Notes: generated by a model from the letters alone, not told the origin. Shown: positions 9,424 to 17,483, numbered from the stretch's first letter. The stretch: DNA of 64,000 nt from Streptomyces sp. NBC_00654 (GCF_026341775.1 NZ_JAPEOB010000001.1:2914001-2978000); one strand, 5' to 3'. Program-made: numbers and translations.

Positions 9424-10317
9424 TCAGACCTGCGCGCCGGAGAGGCGCTCGACGGAGCGCAGCAGGGCCGAGTGGTCCAGCCCGCCGTCACCCTGCGCGC
9501 GCAGGGAGGCGACCAGTTGGGCCACGACGGTGCCGACGGGCAGCGCGGCACCGACATCGCGGGCGGCGTCCGTGACGATGCCCATGTCCTTGTGGTGCAG
9601 ATCGATCCGGAAGCCCGGCGCGAAGTCGCGCTTGAGGAAGTTGTCCTTCTTACGGGTCAGCACGGTCGAACCGGCCAGTCCACCGTTGAGGACGTCGAGC
9701 GCGGCGGCGAGGTCGACCCCGGACTTCTCCAGGAAGACCACGGCCTCGGCGCACGCCTGGATGTTGACCGCGACGATCAGCTGGTTGGCGGCCTTCACCG
9801 TCTGGCCGGAGCCGTGCGGGCCGCAGAGGACGATCGTCCTGCCGAGCGCTTCGAGCAGCGGCCCGGCCGCGTCGAAGTCGGCCCGCTCGCCGCCCACCAT
9901 GATGGACAGAACGGCCTCGACGGCGCCGGCCTCGCCGCCCGACACCGGGGCGTCCAGTACGCGGATGCCCTTGTCCCGGGCATTGCCGGCGAGGTCCACG
10001 GAGGTCTGCGGGGTGATCGAGGACATGTCGATCAGCAGCGCGCCGCGCCTGGCGTTCTCCAGGATGCCCTCGGGGCCGTACGCGATGGCCTCGACCTGCG
10101 GGGAGGCGGGCACCATCGTGACGACGACATCGGCGTCCGCGACCGCGTCGGCGATCGAGGAGGCGCCCTTGCCGCCGGCCGCGACCAGGCGGTCGATCTT
10201 GTCCTGCTCCAGGGTGTATCCGGTGACGTCGTAGCCGGCCCTGATCAGGTTCTCGGACATGGGGGAGCCCATGATGCCGAGCCCGATCCACGCAACCTTG
10301 GGGAGGTTGTTGCTCAT
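9424..10317 (-). CDS. glxR: 2-hydroxy-3-oxopropionate (tartronate semialdehyde) reductase
   Basis: Reduces tartronate semialdehyde to D-glycerate with NAD(P)H, the step after Gcl. The 297-residue protein is of the beta-hydroxyacid dehydrogenase family. It has the Rossmann motif GLGIMGSPMSENL at the N-terminus, the substrate-binding DAPVSGGEAGA near residue 120, and the catalytic lysine in GQTVKAANQL near residue 170. A GGAAGG site precedes the ATG. It lies 49 bp downstream of hyi in the same direction, so the two form one operon under the 11206-11241 operator. Confidence 0.95.
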   Translation of the reverse strand: MSNNLPKVAWIGLGIMGSPMSENLIRAGYDVTGYTLEQDKIDRLVAAGGKGASSIADAVADADVVVTMVPASPQVEAIAYGPEGILENARRGALLIDMSSITPQTSVDLAGNARDKGIRVLDAPVSGGEAGAVEAVLSIMVGGERADFDAAGPLLEALGRTIVLCGPHGSGQTVKAANQLIVAVNIQACAEAVVFLEKSGVDLAAALDVLNGGLAGSTVLTRKKDNFLKRDFAPGFRIDLHHKDMGIVTDAARDVGAALPVGTVVAQLVASLRAQGDGGLDHSALLRSVERLSGAQV

Positions 10318-10366
10318 GAGGGTGCCTTCCTGGAGAACGGGTGTACGTGAGGGGGTTCGGCGGCCC

Positions 10367-11188
10367 CTACCGGGGGAGCCACGCGAAGGACTCGGCGCTC
10401 GGCCGGTCGCCCGGCTTGTACTCCAGGCCGACCCAGCCCGCGTAGCCGGCCTCGGTCAGCTCGTCCAGGAGCCGCTCCAGCGGCAGCGAGCCGGTGCCCG
10501 GCGCGCCGCGTCCCGGGTTGTCGGCGATCTGGACGTGGCCGGTCTTCGCGGCGTACGCCTTGATCACCTGGCTCAGGTCCTCGCCGTTCATCGACAGGTG
10601 GTAGAGGTCCAGCAGGAACTTCGCGTTCCCCAGGCCCGTCGCCGCGTTGACCCTGTCGACGATCCCGATCCCGGCCGGTGCGCTCACCAGCGGGTAGCGC
10701 GGCGACTCCGGCGCGTTCAGGGTCTCGATCAGCAGGACCGCCCCGATCCGGCCGGCGGCCCGCGCGGCCATCACCAGGTTCTCCAGGGCGAGTTCGTCCT
10801 GCACGGCCGGCTCCACGCCGTCGACCCGGTTGCCGTACAGCGCGTTGAGGGCCCTGCAGCCGACCGAGGCGGCGAAAGCGGCCGCCACCTCGATGTTGGC
10901 GCGGAAGCGGTCCGACTCCGGGCCGGGCACGGAGAGCGCGCCGCGGTCGGGGCCGGGCAGCTGTCCGGCGTAGAAGTTCAGCCCCACCAGCTGGGTGCCG
11001 GCGTCGTCGAGCGCCTTCTTGAGCGCGTCGAGCTCCGCCTGCGGCGGGGTGGGGGTCTCGGTCCAGGGCCACCACAGCTCGACCGCGGTGAAGCCCGCCG
11101 CGGCAGCCGCCGCGGGGCGCTCCAGGAGCGGGAGCTCCGTGAAGAGGATCGAAAGGTTCACATCGAAGCGCTGGTCCGGGTATCCCAT
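10367..11188 (-). CDS. hyi: Hydroxypyruvate isomerase
   Basis: Interconverts hydroxypyruvate and tartronate semialdehyde. The 273-residue protein is a TIM-barrel of the xylose isomerase-like superfamily. Visible barrel segments are RFDVNLSILFTELPLLERPAA at the start, GAVLLIETLNAPE near residue 145, KFLLDLYHLSMNGEDL near 190 and GWVGLEYKPG near the end. These are typical of Hyi with its conserved metal-binding acids. It is the first gene of the hyi-glxR operon. The promoter and tandem operator lie just upstream. Confidence 0.94.
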   Translation of the reverse strand: MGYPDQRFDVNLSILFTELPLLERPAAAAAAGFTAVELWWPWTETPTPPQAELDALKKALDDAGTQLVGLNFYAGQLPGPDRGALSVPGPESDRFRANIEVAAAFAASVGCRALNALYGNRVDGVEPAVQDELALENLVMAARAAGRIGAVLLIETLNAPESPRYPLVSAPAGIGIVDRVNAATGLGNAKFLLDLYHLSMNGEDLSQVIKAYAAKTGHVQIADNPGRGAPGTGSLPLERLLDELTEAGYAGWVGLEYKPGDRPSAESFAWLPR

Positions 11189-11205
11189 GAGGGGTTCGGC
11201 GCTCC

Positions 11206-11241
11206 TTCCGTATTGCGGAAGTTAGTTTCTGCTTAACGGAA
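11206..11241. promoter_or_regulatory. Tandem AllR-type operator upstream of hyi
   Basis: TTCCGTATTGCGGAA (11206-11220) and TTCTGCTTAACGGAA (11227-11241) are separated by 6 bp, the same geometry as at gcl. The element lies at the predicted transcription start of the hyi-glxR operon. Confidence 0.7.
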
Positions 11242-11270
11242 GATTGCCCGGCGGGCGATGAGGCTGTCAA
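11241..11270 (-). promoter_or_regulatory. Predicted hyi-glxR promoter
   Basis: On the minus strand, TTGACA (11270-11265) and CAATCT (11246-11241) are 18 bp apart. The -10 touches the outer edge of the tandem operator, giving a roadblock arrangement like that at gcl. Confidence 0.5.
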
Positions 11271-11414
11271 GGGGGTGCCCGAAATTTGGCGTCCGCCGCC
11301 TCCGCGTACTGTCCGCGGGGCGGCGGCCGGGAGGGTCCCCTTGCTGACGGGCCCCGGACCGGGCCAGGGTGGCTGCGCATCCGAAGCAACCGCCCCCCAC
11401 ACGAGGTGCCTCGC

Positions 11415-12593
11415 ATGAATCACACCGCCACGACCCGCCGCAGCCTTCTCGGAGCCCTGCTGGCGGGTGCCGCCCTGTCCGCAGTCCCCGCGGCGCCCAC
11501 CCGTGCCGCGGCGGCCGGCTCCCTGCCCGCGGCCGTCCCGCCGGCCGACCCGCGCACCACCCGGCCGCTCCTCCTGGGGACGTACACCTCGGAGCAGGGC
11601 GGCGGCACCGGGGTCGGCACCGCCACGTACGACACCACCACCGGGGCCCTCGCCACGGGGCCCGTGATCAGCGGCGTCGACAACCCCTCGTACCTCGCCG
11701 CGCACCCCTCCGGCACCACCGTCTACGCCGTCGACGAGCAGCAGCAGGGCGGTGTGACGGCGATCGCCCTGGCGCCGGACGGGGCCCACCGGGTGCTCGG
11801 CACCCGCGGCACCGGCGGCGCCGGTCCCACCCATCTGTCCGTGCACCCCACGGGAAAGTGGCTGCTCAGCGCGAACTACACCTCGGGCAGTGTCGCGGTG
11901 CACCCCATCGCCGGTGACGGCTCGCTGGGTGAACGCACGGACCTCGTCGCACACACCTCACCGCCGCCCGGACCGGGCCGGAGCGGGCCGCACGCCCACC
12001 AGATCCTCACCTCGCCCGACGGCGGCCATGTCCTCGCCGTCGATCTGGGCAACGACACCGTGTACACCTACCGGCTGGACACGGCCGCCGGCACCCTGAC
12101 CGAGGTCTCCCGCGCGGCGCTGAAGCCGGGGGCGGGGCCGCGGCATGTCACATTTCACCCCGGCGGTCACTTCGCCTACCTGGCCTGCGAGCTGGACAAC
12201 ACCACCGTCGTCTGCGGGTACGACCCCGCCACCGGCACCCTGACACCCGGAGCCGGCCAGTCCACCGGAACCGGCCCCGGTACCAGCTATCCCGCCCAAC
12301 TGCTCGTGACCGCCGACGGCGCCTTCGCCTATCTGGCCAACCGGGGGCACAACAGCCTCACCCGTTACGCGGTCGAGCGGGACGGCGCGGCGCTCCGGCT
12401 GCTGGACACCGTGCCGGTCCGCGGCGACTTCCCCCGCCAGATCGCCTTCTCCCCGGACGGTGCCCTGCTCTTCGCCGCCAATCAGCGCTCGTCCACCGTC
12501 ACCGTCTTCCGGGTGGACCGGGCCGACGGCACGCTGAGCGCCGCGGGTGAACCGGTGAGCGCCCCGGTGGCCGTCTGCGTGCTGCCGCTCTGA
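11415..12593 (+). CDS. Secreted lactonase-family (6-phosphogluconolactonase-like) beta-propeller
   Basis: A 392-residue protein whose repeats (LAAHPSGTTVYAVDE, LSVHPTGKWLLSANY, ILTSPDGGHVLAVDLG, VTFHPGGHFAYLACE, IAFSPDGALLFAAN) mark a seven-bladed propeller of the YbhE/lactonase_7 family. The N-terminus TTRRSLLGALLAGAALSAV has a twin-arginine motif and ends in Ala-rich cleavage context, so it is probably Tat-exported. ATG at 11415 is chosen because the signal peptide starts there; the longer frame adds no recognisable sequence. No sugar pathway partner adjoins. The substrate is unknown, and an export signal argues against a cytosolic pentose phosphate role. Confidence 0.88.
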   Translation: MNHTATTRRSLLGALLAGAALSAVPAAPTRAAAAGSLPAAVPPADPRTTRPLLLGTYTSEQGGGTGVGTATYDTTTGALATGPVISGVDNPSYLAAHPSGTTVYAVDEQQQGGVTAIALAPDGAHRVLGTRGTGGAGPTHLSVHPTGKWLLSANYTSGSVAVHPIAGDGSLGERTDLVAHTSPPPGPGRSGPHAHQILTSPDGGHVLAVDLGNDTVYTYRLDTAAGTLTEVSRAALKPGAGPRHVTFHPGGHFAYLACELDNTTVVCGYDPATGTLTPGAGQSTGTGPGTSYPAQLLVTADGAFAYLANRGHNSLTRYAVERDGAALRLLDTVPVRGDFPRQIAFSPDGALLFAANQRSSTVTVFRVDRADGTLSAAGEPVSAPVAVCVLPL

Positions 12594-12702
12594 GGGCGGG
12601 CCCGCGACCGTCCGCCGCCCGTCACCAGCGGGTTAAGGTCGTGGCCGGACCGCGGAGGCCCGCCTCCGCGGCGGCTGCCGGCAAGGACATCAGGGAGGCA
12701 CC

Positions 12703-12954
12703 GTGCGCTTGAGGGTGGAATTCACCACCGAGCCCTTCGATCTCGACGAGGCACCCGCCCACGCGGTGGTGGCCCGCGAGGTCATCCAGTCGGCCGAACT
12801 CGACGCGGTGGACGTCGGCCCGTTCGGCAATACGGCGGAAGGGGGCGCGGACGAGGTGCTCACCGCCGTGGGCTCCCTGCTGCGCGAGGCCCTGGCCTCC
12901 GGTGCCACCCGGGTCTCGCTCCAGGTCAACGTGATCGGGGAGGAGGCGCGGTGA
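12703..12954 (+). CDS. Small MTH1187/UPF0045-like (ferredoxin-fold) protein
   Basis: An 83-residue protein. Its pattern VEFTTEPFDL, then VGPFGNTAEGGADEVL, then ALASGATRVSLQVNVIGE resembles the MTH1187/YqgV thiamine-binding-like family, small ferredoxin-fold proteins that bind a small ligand. The match is by eye and needs a profile search. CAGGGAGGCACC precedes GTG at 12703. Its stop overlaps the GTG of the next gene by 4 bases, so it is translationally coupled to a DNA-binding protein. The pair sits directly upstream of the urate operon. Confidence 0.7.
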   Translation: MRLRVEFTTEPFDLDEAPAHAVVAREVIQSAELDAVDVGPFGNTAEGGADEVLTAVGSLLREALASGATRVSLQVNVIGEEAR

Positions 12955-13349
12955 CCGGATCGGCGGATCAGCACCTGGACGCGGTGGACCACCCCCTGGT
13001 CGCCGCGGTGAAGCCGCTCGTCGATGCCATGGGCGCCGAACTGCTGGGCCCCGAGCTGGCGCAGGCGGACGATGTGGTGCTCGCGTGGGAGGGGGAGGAC
13101 GTCGTCGCCGTACGGCTGCCGCAGCTCTCCGACTCGCTGGACCGCATTCTCGCCGCGATGGAACGACGGCACGGGATGCCGCTCGCCGAGCTGGACCGCC
13201 GGACGAAGCAGTCCGTCGTCCGGGCCCTGGAGGCGCGCGGAGCCTTCTCCGTACGGCATGGAGTGGAGACCGTGGCGGGTGCCCTGGGGGTCAGCCGCTT
13301 CACCGTCTACAACTACTTGAATAGGGAAAATGCCGCCAAGGGTGAGTAG
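12951..13349 (+). CDS. YheO/DauR-type helix-turn-helix regulator
   Basis: A 132-residue protein whose last 50 residues (RALEARGAFSVRHGVETVAG, then LGVSRFTVYNYLNRE) match the C-terminal HTH of the YheO/DauR family. The N-terminal ~75 residues are not a complete PAS-like YheO_N domain. They contain DDVVLAWEGEDVVAVRLPQL, which could be a short sensor. The GTG start overlaps the upstream small ligand-binding-like gene (GTGA). A terminator follows at 13367 and then the urate operon promoter. It is a candidate regulator of the 17-bp TTCAAC operators, but this is inference. Confidence 0.75.
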   Translation: MTGSADQHLDAVDHPLVAAVKPLVDAMGAELLGPELAQADDVVLAWEGEDVVAVRLPQLSDSLDRILAAMERRHGMPLAELDRRTKQSVVRALEARGAFSVRHGVETVAGALGVSRFTVYNYLNRENAAKGE

Positions 13350-13366
13350 TTGAGCGAACACCGAAG

Positions 13367-13402
13367 GAAAGCCGCCGTCCGCATGCCGGGACGGCGGCTT
13401 TC
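13367..13402 (+). terminator. Rho-independent-like terminator
   Basis: Perfect 14-base arms (GAAAGCCGCCGTCC and its complement) with an 8-base loop are followed by a T-rich run. It ends the 12703-13349 pair and insulates the uraD promoter 15 bp further on. Confidence 0.85.
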
Positions 13403-13416
13403 TTCGTTCGCGATAT

Positions 13417-13433
13417 TTCAACAAAGTGTTGAC
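13417..13433. promoter_or_regulatory. TTCAAC-N5-GTTGAA operator upstream of uraD
   Basis: TTCAACAAAGTGTTGAC differs at one base from the catalase element read in the same orientation. It overlaps the predicted -35 of the urate operon. Confidence 0.7.
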
Positions 13434-13458
13434 GTGATGTTGCCGAGGGCGTTAGCTA
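13429..13458 (+). promoter_or_regulatory. Predicted urate operon promoter
   Basis: TTGACG (13429-13434) and TAGCTA (13453-13458) are 18 bp apart. The layout and flanking bases are almost the same as at the catalase promoter. Confidence 0.55.
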
Positions 13459-13505
13459 TCCGCAGCCCGTACGACGCACAGCGAAATACAGCCACGGAGG
13501 CTCCC

Positions 13506-14012
13506 GTGACTTCGAGCTCCACACCGGGCCTCGCCCGGTTCAACACCCTGGCGGACAACGAGGCCATCGCCGCGCTGCACGAGGTCTGTGCCAGTGCGGC
13601 CTGGGGGAGGGCCATCCTCTCCCGGCGCCCGTACGCCACGGCCGACGCCCTTCTCGCCGCGAGCGACGCCGCCACGGCCCAGCTCACCGCGGCGGATCTG
13701 GCCGAGGCGATGGCCGGTCACCCGCCGATCGGCCGCCCGAAGCCCGGGGACCCGACCTCCTCCCGTGAACAGCGGGGGATGGCCGGTGCCTCCGAGGAGC
13801 TCAAGACCGAGATGCTCGAACTGAACCTGGCCTACCAGGAGCGCTTCGGACATGTCTTCCTGATCTGCGCCACCGGCGCCACCGGTGAGCAGATGCGCGA
13901 CGCGCTGAAGACCCGGACCGGGAACCCTCCCGAGCGGGAGCGCGAGATCGTGCGCACCGAACTGGGCAAGATCAACCGCATCCGGCTGACCCGCCTCGTA
14001 CAGGACTCCTGA
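13506..14012 (+). CDS. uraD: OHCU decarboxylase
   Basis: Decarboxylates 2-oxo-4-hydroxy-4-carboxy-5-ureidoimidazoline to (S)-allantoin, the last step of urate breakdown to allantoin. The 168 residues contain the conserved HPPIGRPKPGD loop with the catalytic His, SSREQRGM with the conserved Glu-Gln, and RFGHVFLICATG near the end. The start is GTG at 13506, after an ACGGAGGC ribosome site. The longer frame upstream would run through the operator and is rejected. It is first in uraD-uraH-uricase, with 43 bp to uraH. Confidence 0.95.
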   Translation: MTSSSTPGLARFNTLADNEAIAALHEVCASAAWGRAILSRRPYATADALLAASDAATAQLTAADLAEAMAGHPPIGRPKPGDPTSSREQRGMAGASEELKTEMLELNLAYQERFGHVFLICATGATGEQMRDALKTRTGNPPEREREIVRTELGKINRIRLTRLVQDS

Positions 14013-14039
14013 GAGCGGCCTCGTACAGGACTCTTGAGA
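13993..14039 (+). repeat. Direct repeat at the uraD-uraH junction
   Basis: A 22-base unit beginning GCCTCGTACAGGACTC occurs at 13993-14014 and again at 14018-14039 with one mismatch, a 25-bp period. The first copy contains the last codons and stop of uraD. Confidence 0.85.
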
Positions 14040-14055
14040 ACAAGGAGCAACGGTC

Positions 14056-14445
14056 TTGAGCACCGATACCACCGCATCGGTGTCCACGCATATCCTGGAC
14101 ACCAGCATCGGCCGCCCCGCCGGGGCCGTCACCGTCTCCCTCGCCGCCCGCGGCGGCACCGGAACGGAGTATGTGACGCTCGGCGCGTCCGCGACCGATG
14201 CGGACGGGCGCTGCAAGGACCTGCCGGCACTGCCGGAGGGCACCACCCATGTACGGCTCGTCTTCGACACCGGGTCGTACTTTTCCCAGAAGCAAGCCGA
14301 GGCGCAGCAGGACGCCCCCCGCGTAAGGGACAGCGGTGCGTTCTTCCCGGAGGTGGCGATCGCGTTCGCCGTCGAACCGGGCGAGCATTATCACGTACCG
14401 CTGCTGCTCAACCCGTTCGGCTACTCCGTTTACCGAGGGAGCTAG
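14056..14445 (+). CDS. uraH: 5-hydroxyisourate hydrolase (transthyretin-like)
   Basis: Hydrolyses 5-hydroxyisourate, the unstable uricase product, to OHCU. The 129-residue protein has the family N-terminal motif STHILDTSIGRPA with the catalytic His, an internal arginine-bearing strand, and ends in the diagnostic tetrapeptide YRGS. The TTG start at 14056 follows an AAGGAG site. It lies 5 bp upstream of the uricase gene, so the two are certainly cotranscribed. Confidence 0.96.
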   Translation: MSTDTTASVSTHILDTSIGRPAGAVTVSLAARGGTGTEYVTLGASATDADGRCKDLPALPEGTTHVRLVFDTGSYFSQKQAEAQQDAPRVRDSGAFFPEVAIAFAVEPGEHYHVPLLLNPFGYSVYRGS

Positions 14446-14450
14446 CAGAC

Positions 14451-15374
14451 ATGCCCACGATTCTCGGCCAGAACCAGTACGGCAAAGCGGAGAACCGCGT
14501 CGTCAGGATCACGCGGGACGGCGACACCCACCACATCAAGGACCTGAACGTCTCGGTCGCGCTCTCCGGCGACATGGACGATGTGCACTACTCCGGCTCC
14601 AACGCCCATGTCCTGCCGACCGACACCACGAAGAACACGGTGTACGCGTTCGCCAAGAAGCACGGCATAGAGTCCGCCGAACAGTTCGGCATCCATCTCG
14701 CCCGGCACTTCCTCACCTCGCAGGAGCCGATCAAGGTCGCCCGGATCAGGATCGAGGAGTACTCCTGGGAGCGCATAGCGACCTCTGACGCCAACTCCAG
14801 GTTCATCGGCGCCGACGAGGTCAAGCACTCCTTCGTCCGCAAGGGACAGGAGACCCGCACCACCCAGATCACCTACGACGGCGAGAACTGGCAGATCATC
14901 TCGGGGCTCAAGGACCTCACCGTGATGAACTCGACCAACTCCGAGTTCTGGGGCTACGTCAAGGACCAGTACACGACGCTCAAGGAGGCGCACGACCGCA
15001 TCCTCGCGACCGAGGTGTCCGCCAAGTGGCGGTACAACTGGACCAGCGACGAACAGCGGATGCCGAACTGGGAGAAGTCCTACGAGCAGGCGCGCAAGCA
15101 CATGCTCCACGCCTTCGCCGAGACGTACTCCCTCTCGCTCCAGCAGACCCTGTACCAGATGGGTTCGCGCGTCATCAACAGCCGCAGCGAGATCGACGAG
15201 ATCCGCTTCTCGCTGCCCAACAAGCACCACTTCCTGGTGGACCTGGAGCCGTTCGGCCTCAAGAACGACAACGAGGTCTATTACGCGGCGGACCGGCCGT
15301 ACGGCCTGATCGAGGCCACCGTGCTCCGGGACGGCGTCGAGCCGCAGATCCCGGTCGACATGACCAACCTCTGA
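14451..15374 (+). CDS. Urate oxidase (uricase)
   Basis: A cofactor-free oxidase that converts urate and oxygen to 5-hydroxyisourate and hydrogen peroxide. The 307-residue protein shows the two T-fold halves. It has the active-site LPTDTTKNTVYAFAKKHG with the catalytic Thr near residue 66 and Lys near the N-terminus (NQYGKAENRVV). The C-terminal SLPNKHHFLVDLEPFGLKN is a uricase signature. ATG at 14451 gives the family length. Peroxide production explains the shared operator with catalase. Confidence 0.97.
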   Translation: MPTILGQNQYGKAENRVVRITRDGDTHHIKDLNVSVALSGDMDDVHYSGSNAHVLPTDTTKNTVYAFAKKHGIESAEQFGIHLARHFLTSQEPIKVARIRIEEYSWERIATSDANSRFIGADEVKHSFVRKGQETRTTQITYDGENWQIISGLKDLTVMNSTNSEFWGYVKDQYTTLKEAHDRILATEVSAKWRYNWTSDEQRMPNWEKSYEQARKHMLHAFAETYSLSLQQTLYQMGSRVINSRSEIDEIRFSLPNKHHFLVDLEPFGLKNDNEVYYAADRPYGLIEATVLRDGVEPQIPVDMTNL

Positions 15375-15442
15375 CGCGGAACTGAGCCCGCCCCCGTCCG
15401 CCCGCAGCCGGGCGGGGGCCGGCCGTCCCGGAGGGAGCCCCC

Positions 15443-15691
15443 ATGGCACAGCCCGCAACGGGGCCGGCGAAAGGTCCGTGTTCCGCTCCACCGGCAGCTG
15501 CCGGTACGGCGGCTCACCCGGTGGACGAGGAGTTCCCGCCCTCGCGGCATGCCCCCGCCGTGCTCCAGCGCGGCACCGCCGTGCAGGCGGGCCCCGTCAC
15601 TCCGCCCCTGGTCAACAGCGGTGCCATCACCCTGTTCTTCCACCATCTCGGCACCCACAGCCGCAACGCTGTGGCACTCAAATCCTCCTAG
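15443..15691 (+). pseudogene. Decayed N-terminus of an NCS2-family purine permease
   Basis: An 82-codon frame with a GGAGGGAG site, starting 68 bp after uricase. Residues 26-66 align by eye with the start of NCS2 nucleobase permeases: AHPVDE then PP, then LQRGTAVQAGPVTPPL corresponding to the usual LQHVLAFYAGAVIVPIL. The membrane character is lost (charged and polar substitutions) and the frame stops after about 80 codons, where the family needs about 450. I read it as a remnant of a permease that once followed uricase. A chance frame is the alternative. Confidence 0.55.
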
Positions 15692-15736
15692 GGTCCTGCC
15701 GTGCCCACACCGCCGATGAGAGAAGAAGGAAGCCCC

Positions 15737-17125
15737 ATGGCAGCTTCGGCAGACCCTCAGCGCATCGTCATCGAGAACTGCTCGATCGCGACCGTCGACG
15801 CCCACGACACCGAGTACGCATCGGGGCACATCGTCGTGGCGGGCAACCGCATCGAGTCCATCGGCGCGGGCAGGGCACCGGAGGGCCTGGCCGGCGTCGT
15901 ACGCCGGGTCGACGGCACCGGACACCTCGCGACGCCCGGCCTGGTCAACACCCACCACCACTTCTACCAGTGGATCACCCGCGGTCTGGCGACGGACCAC
16001 AATCTCTTCGACTGGCTGGTCGCGCTGTACCCGACCTGGGCGCGCATCGACGAGCCGATGGTCCGCGCCGCCGCCCAGGGCTCCCTGGCGATGATGGCCC
16101 GCGGCGGTGTCACCACCGCGATGGACCACCACTACGTCCACCCCGAGGGCTCCGGCGACCTCTCCGGCGCCATCATCGGAGCCGCCCGCGACATGGGCGT
16201 ACGCTTCACCCTCGCCCGGGGCTCCATGGACCGCAGCGAGAAGGACGGCGGGCTGCCGCCGGACTTCGCCGTCGAGACGCTGGAGGGCGCGCTCGCCGGG
16301 ACCGAGGCGGCCATCGACGCACACCACGACGCCTCGTTCGGCTCGATGACCCGGATCGCCGTCGCCCCCTGCTCGCCGTTCTCCGTCTCCACCGAACTGA
16401 TGCGGCAGGGAGCCGAGCTGGCCCGCCGTCGCGGCGTCCGGCTGCACACCCACGGCTCCGAGACGGTCGAGGAGGAGCGGTTCTGCAAGGAACTGTTCGG
16501 GATGGGGCCGACCGACTACTTCGAGTCGACCGGCTGGCTCGGCGACGATGTGTGGATGGCGCACTGCGTCCACATGAACGACTCCGACATCGCCGCCTTC
16601 GCCCGTACGGGAACGGGCGTCGCCCACTGCCCGTCCTCCAACGCCCGCCTCGCCGCGGGCATCGCCCGGGTGCCCGACATGCTCGCCGCGGGCGTTCCGG
16701 TCGGCCTCGGCGTCGACGGCACCGCCTCCAACGAGTCCGGCGAACTCCACACCGAGCTGCGCAACGCCCTGCTGATCAACCGCCTCGGCGCCCACCGCGA
16801 GAAGGCCCTGAACGCCCGTCAGGCGCTGCGCCTGGCCACGTACGGCGGTGCCCAGGTCCTCGGACGGGCCGGCCAGATCGGTTCGCTGGAGGCCGGGAAG
16901 CTCGCCGACCTGGTGCTCTGGAAGCTGGACACCCTGGCCCACGCCTCCATCGCGGACCCGGTGACCGCGCTCGTCCTCGGTGCCGCGGCCCCCGTCACCC
17001 TCTCCCTCATCGACGGCAAGCCCGTCGTCGAGGGGAACCGCCTGATCACGGTGGACGAGGACGTGATCGCCCGCGCCACCCGCGACGAGGCCCGCCGCCT
17101 CGCGCGGATCGCCGCCGGAGCCTGA
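15737..17125 (+). CDS. 8-oxoguanine deaminase / amidohydrolase
   Basis: A metal-dependent deaminase of the TRZ/ATZ-type amidohydrolase group. It probably converts 8-oxoguanine to urate and so feeds the urate operon. The 462-residue protein has NTHHHFYQWITRGL near residue 72 with the metal His pair, a further His in LHTHGSE near 250 and in AHCVHMNDSD near 290, and the metal Asp in GLGVDGTASNES near 328. HYVHPEG and the DNLFDWL-like segment fit 8-oxoguanine rather than guanine deaminases. ATG at 15737 follows GAAGGAAG. Guanine or other aminopurines remain possible substrates. Confidence 0.87.
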   Translation: MAASADPQRIVIENCSIATVDAHDTEYASGHIVVAGNRIESIGAGRAPEGLAGVVRRVDGTGHLATPGLVNTHHHFYQWITRGLATDHNLFDWLVALYPTWARIDEPMVRAAAQGSLAMMARGGVTTAMDHHYVHPEGSGDLSGAIIGAARDMGVRFTLARGSMDRSEKDGGLPPDFAVETLEGALAGTEAAIDAHHDASFGSMTRIAVAPCSPFSVSTELMRQGAELARRRGVRLHTHGSETVEEERFCKELFGMGPTDYFESTGWLGDDVWMAHCVHMNDSDIAAFARTGTGVAHCPSSNARLAAGIARVPDMLAAGVPVGLGVDGTASNESGELHTELRNALLINRLGAHREKALNARQALRLATYGGAQVLGRAGQIGSLEAGKLADLVLWKLDTLAHASIADPVTALVLGAAAPVTLSLIDGKPVVEGNRLITVDEDVIARATRDEARRLARIAAGA

Positions 17126-17483
17126 CGCTCCGCGGCCCCCCGACCGGCCGGACGAGGGGGACGGCCCGCGTCCGGCCGCCGCGGACCCGAGCGGGGTCCA
17201 CGGCAAGCCGGTCCGCGGGGCGCGCGCCCGAATGCGCGCGCCCCGCGGACCGGTGAAGAACGCTGCCCGCGAGACCGCGCGGCGCACCCCCACCGCATAC
17301 CCATGGGCACCCGCACCCTCAGTGACCGACCATCAACTGCTGGAATCCCAGCTCCTGTTGAAGGCCGCACAGCCACAGCAGTGGTACCGCACAACCTGCC
17401 GAGAGCCGCACCACCGCACCACTTCGCTCCACCTCCCTGACACCCACGTCGCCGACGACGTGCACCCGACCGGAGGAACCGCC
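17126..17483. other. Intergenic region before the NCS2 permease
   Basis: The 358 bp contain a perfect 20-bp hairpin (annotated separately) and then about 230 bp of lower-GC leader before the permease ribosome site. I see no good promoter pair and neither of the two operator families found elsewhere in the window. Confidence 0.5.
17208..17253 (+). terminator. Perfect 20-bp hairpin after 8-oxoguanine deaminase
   Basis: Arms CCGGTCCGCGGGGCGCGCGC (17208-17227) and its exact complement (17234-17253) enclose a 6-base loop. It lies 82 bp after the deaminase stop and should end that transcript. Confidence 0.8.
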
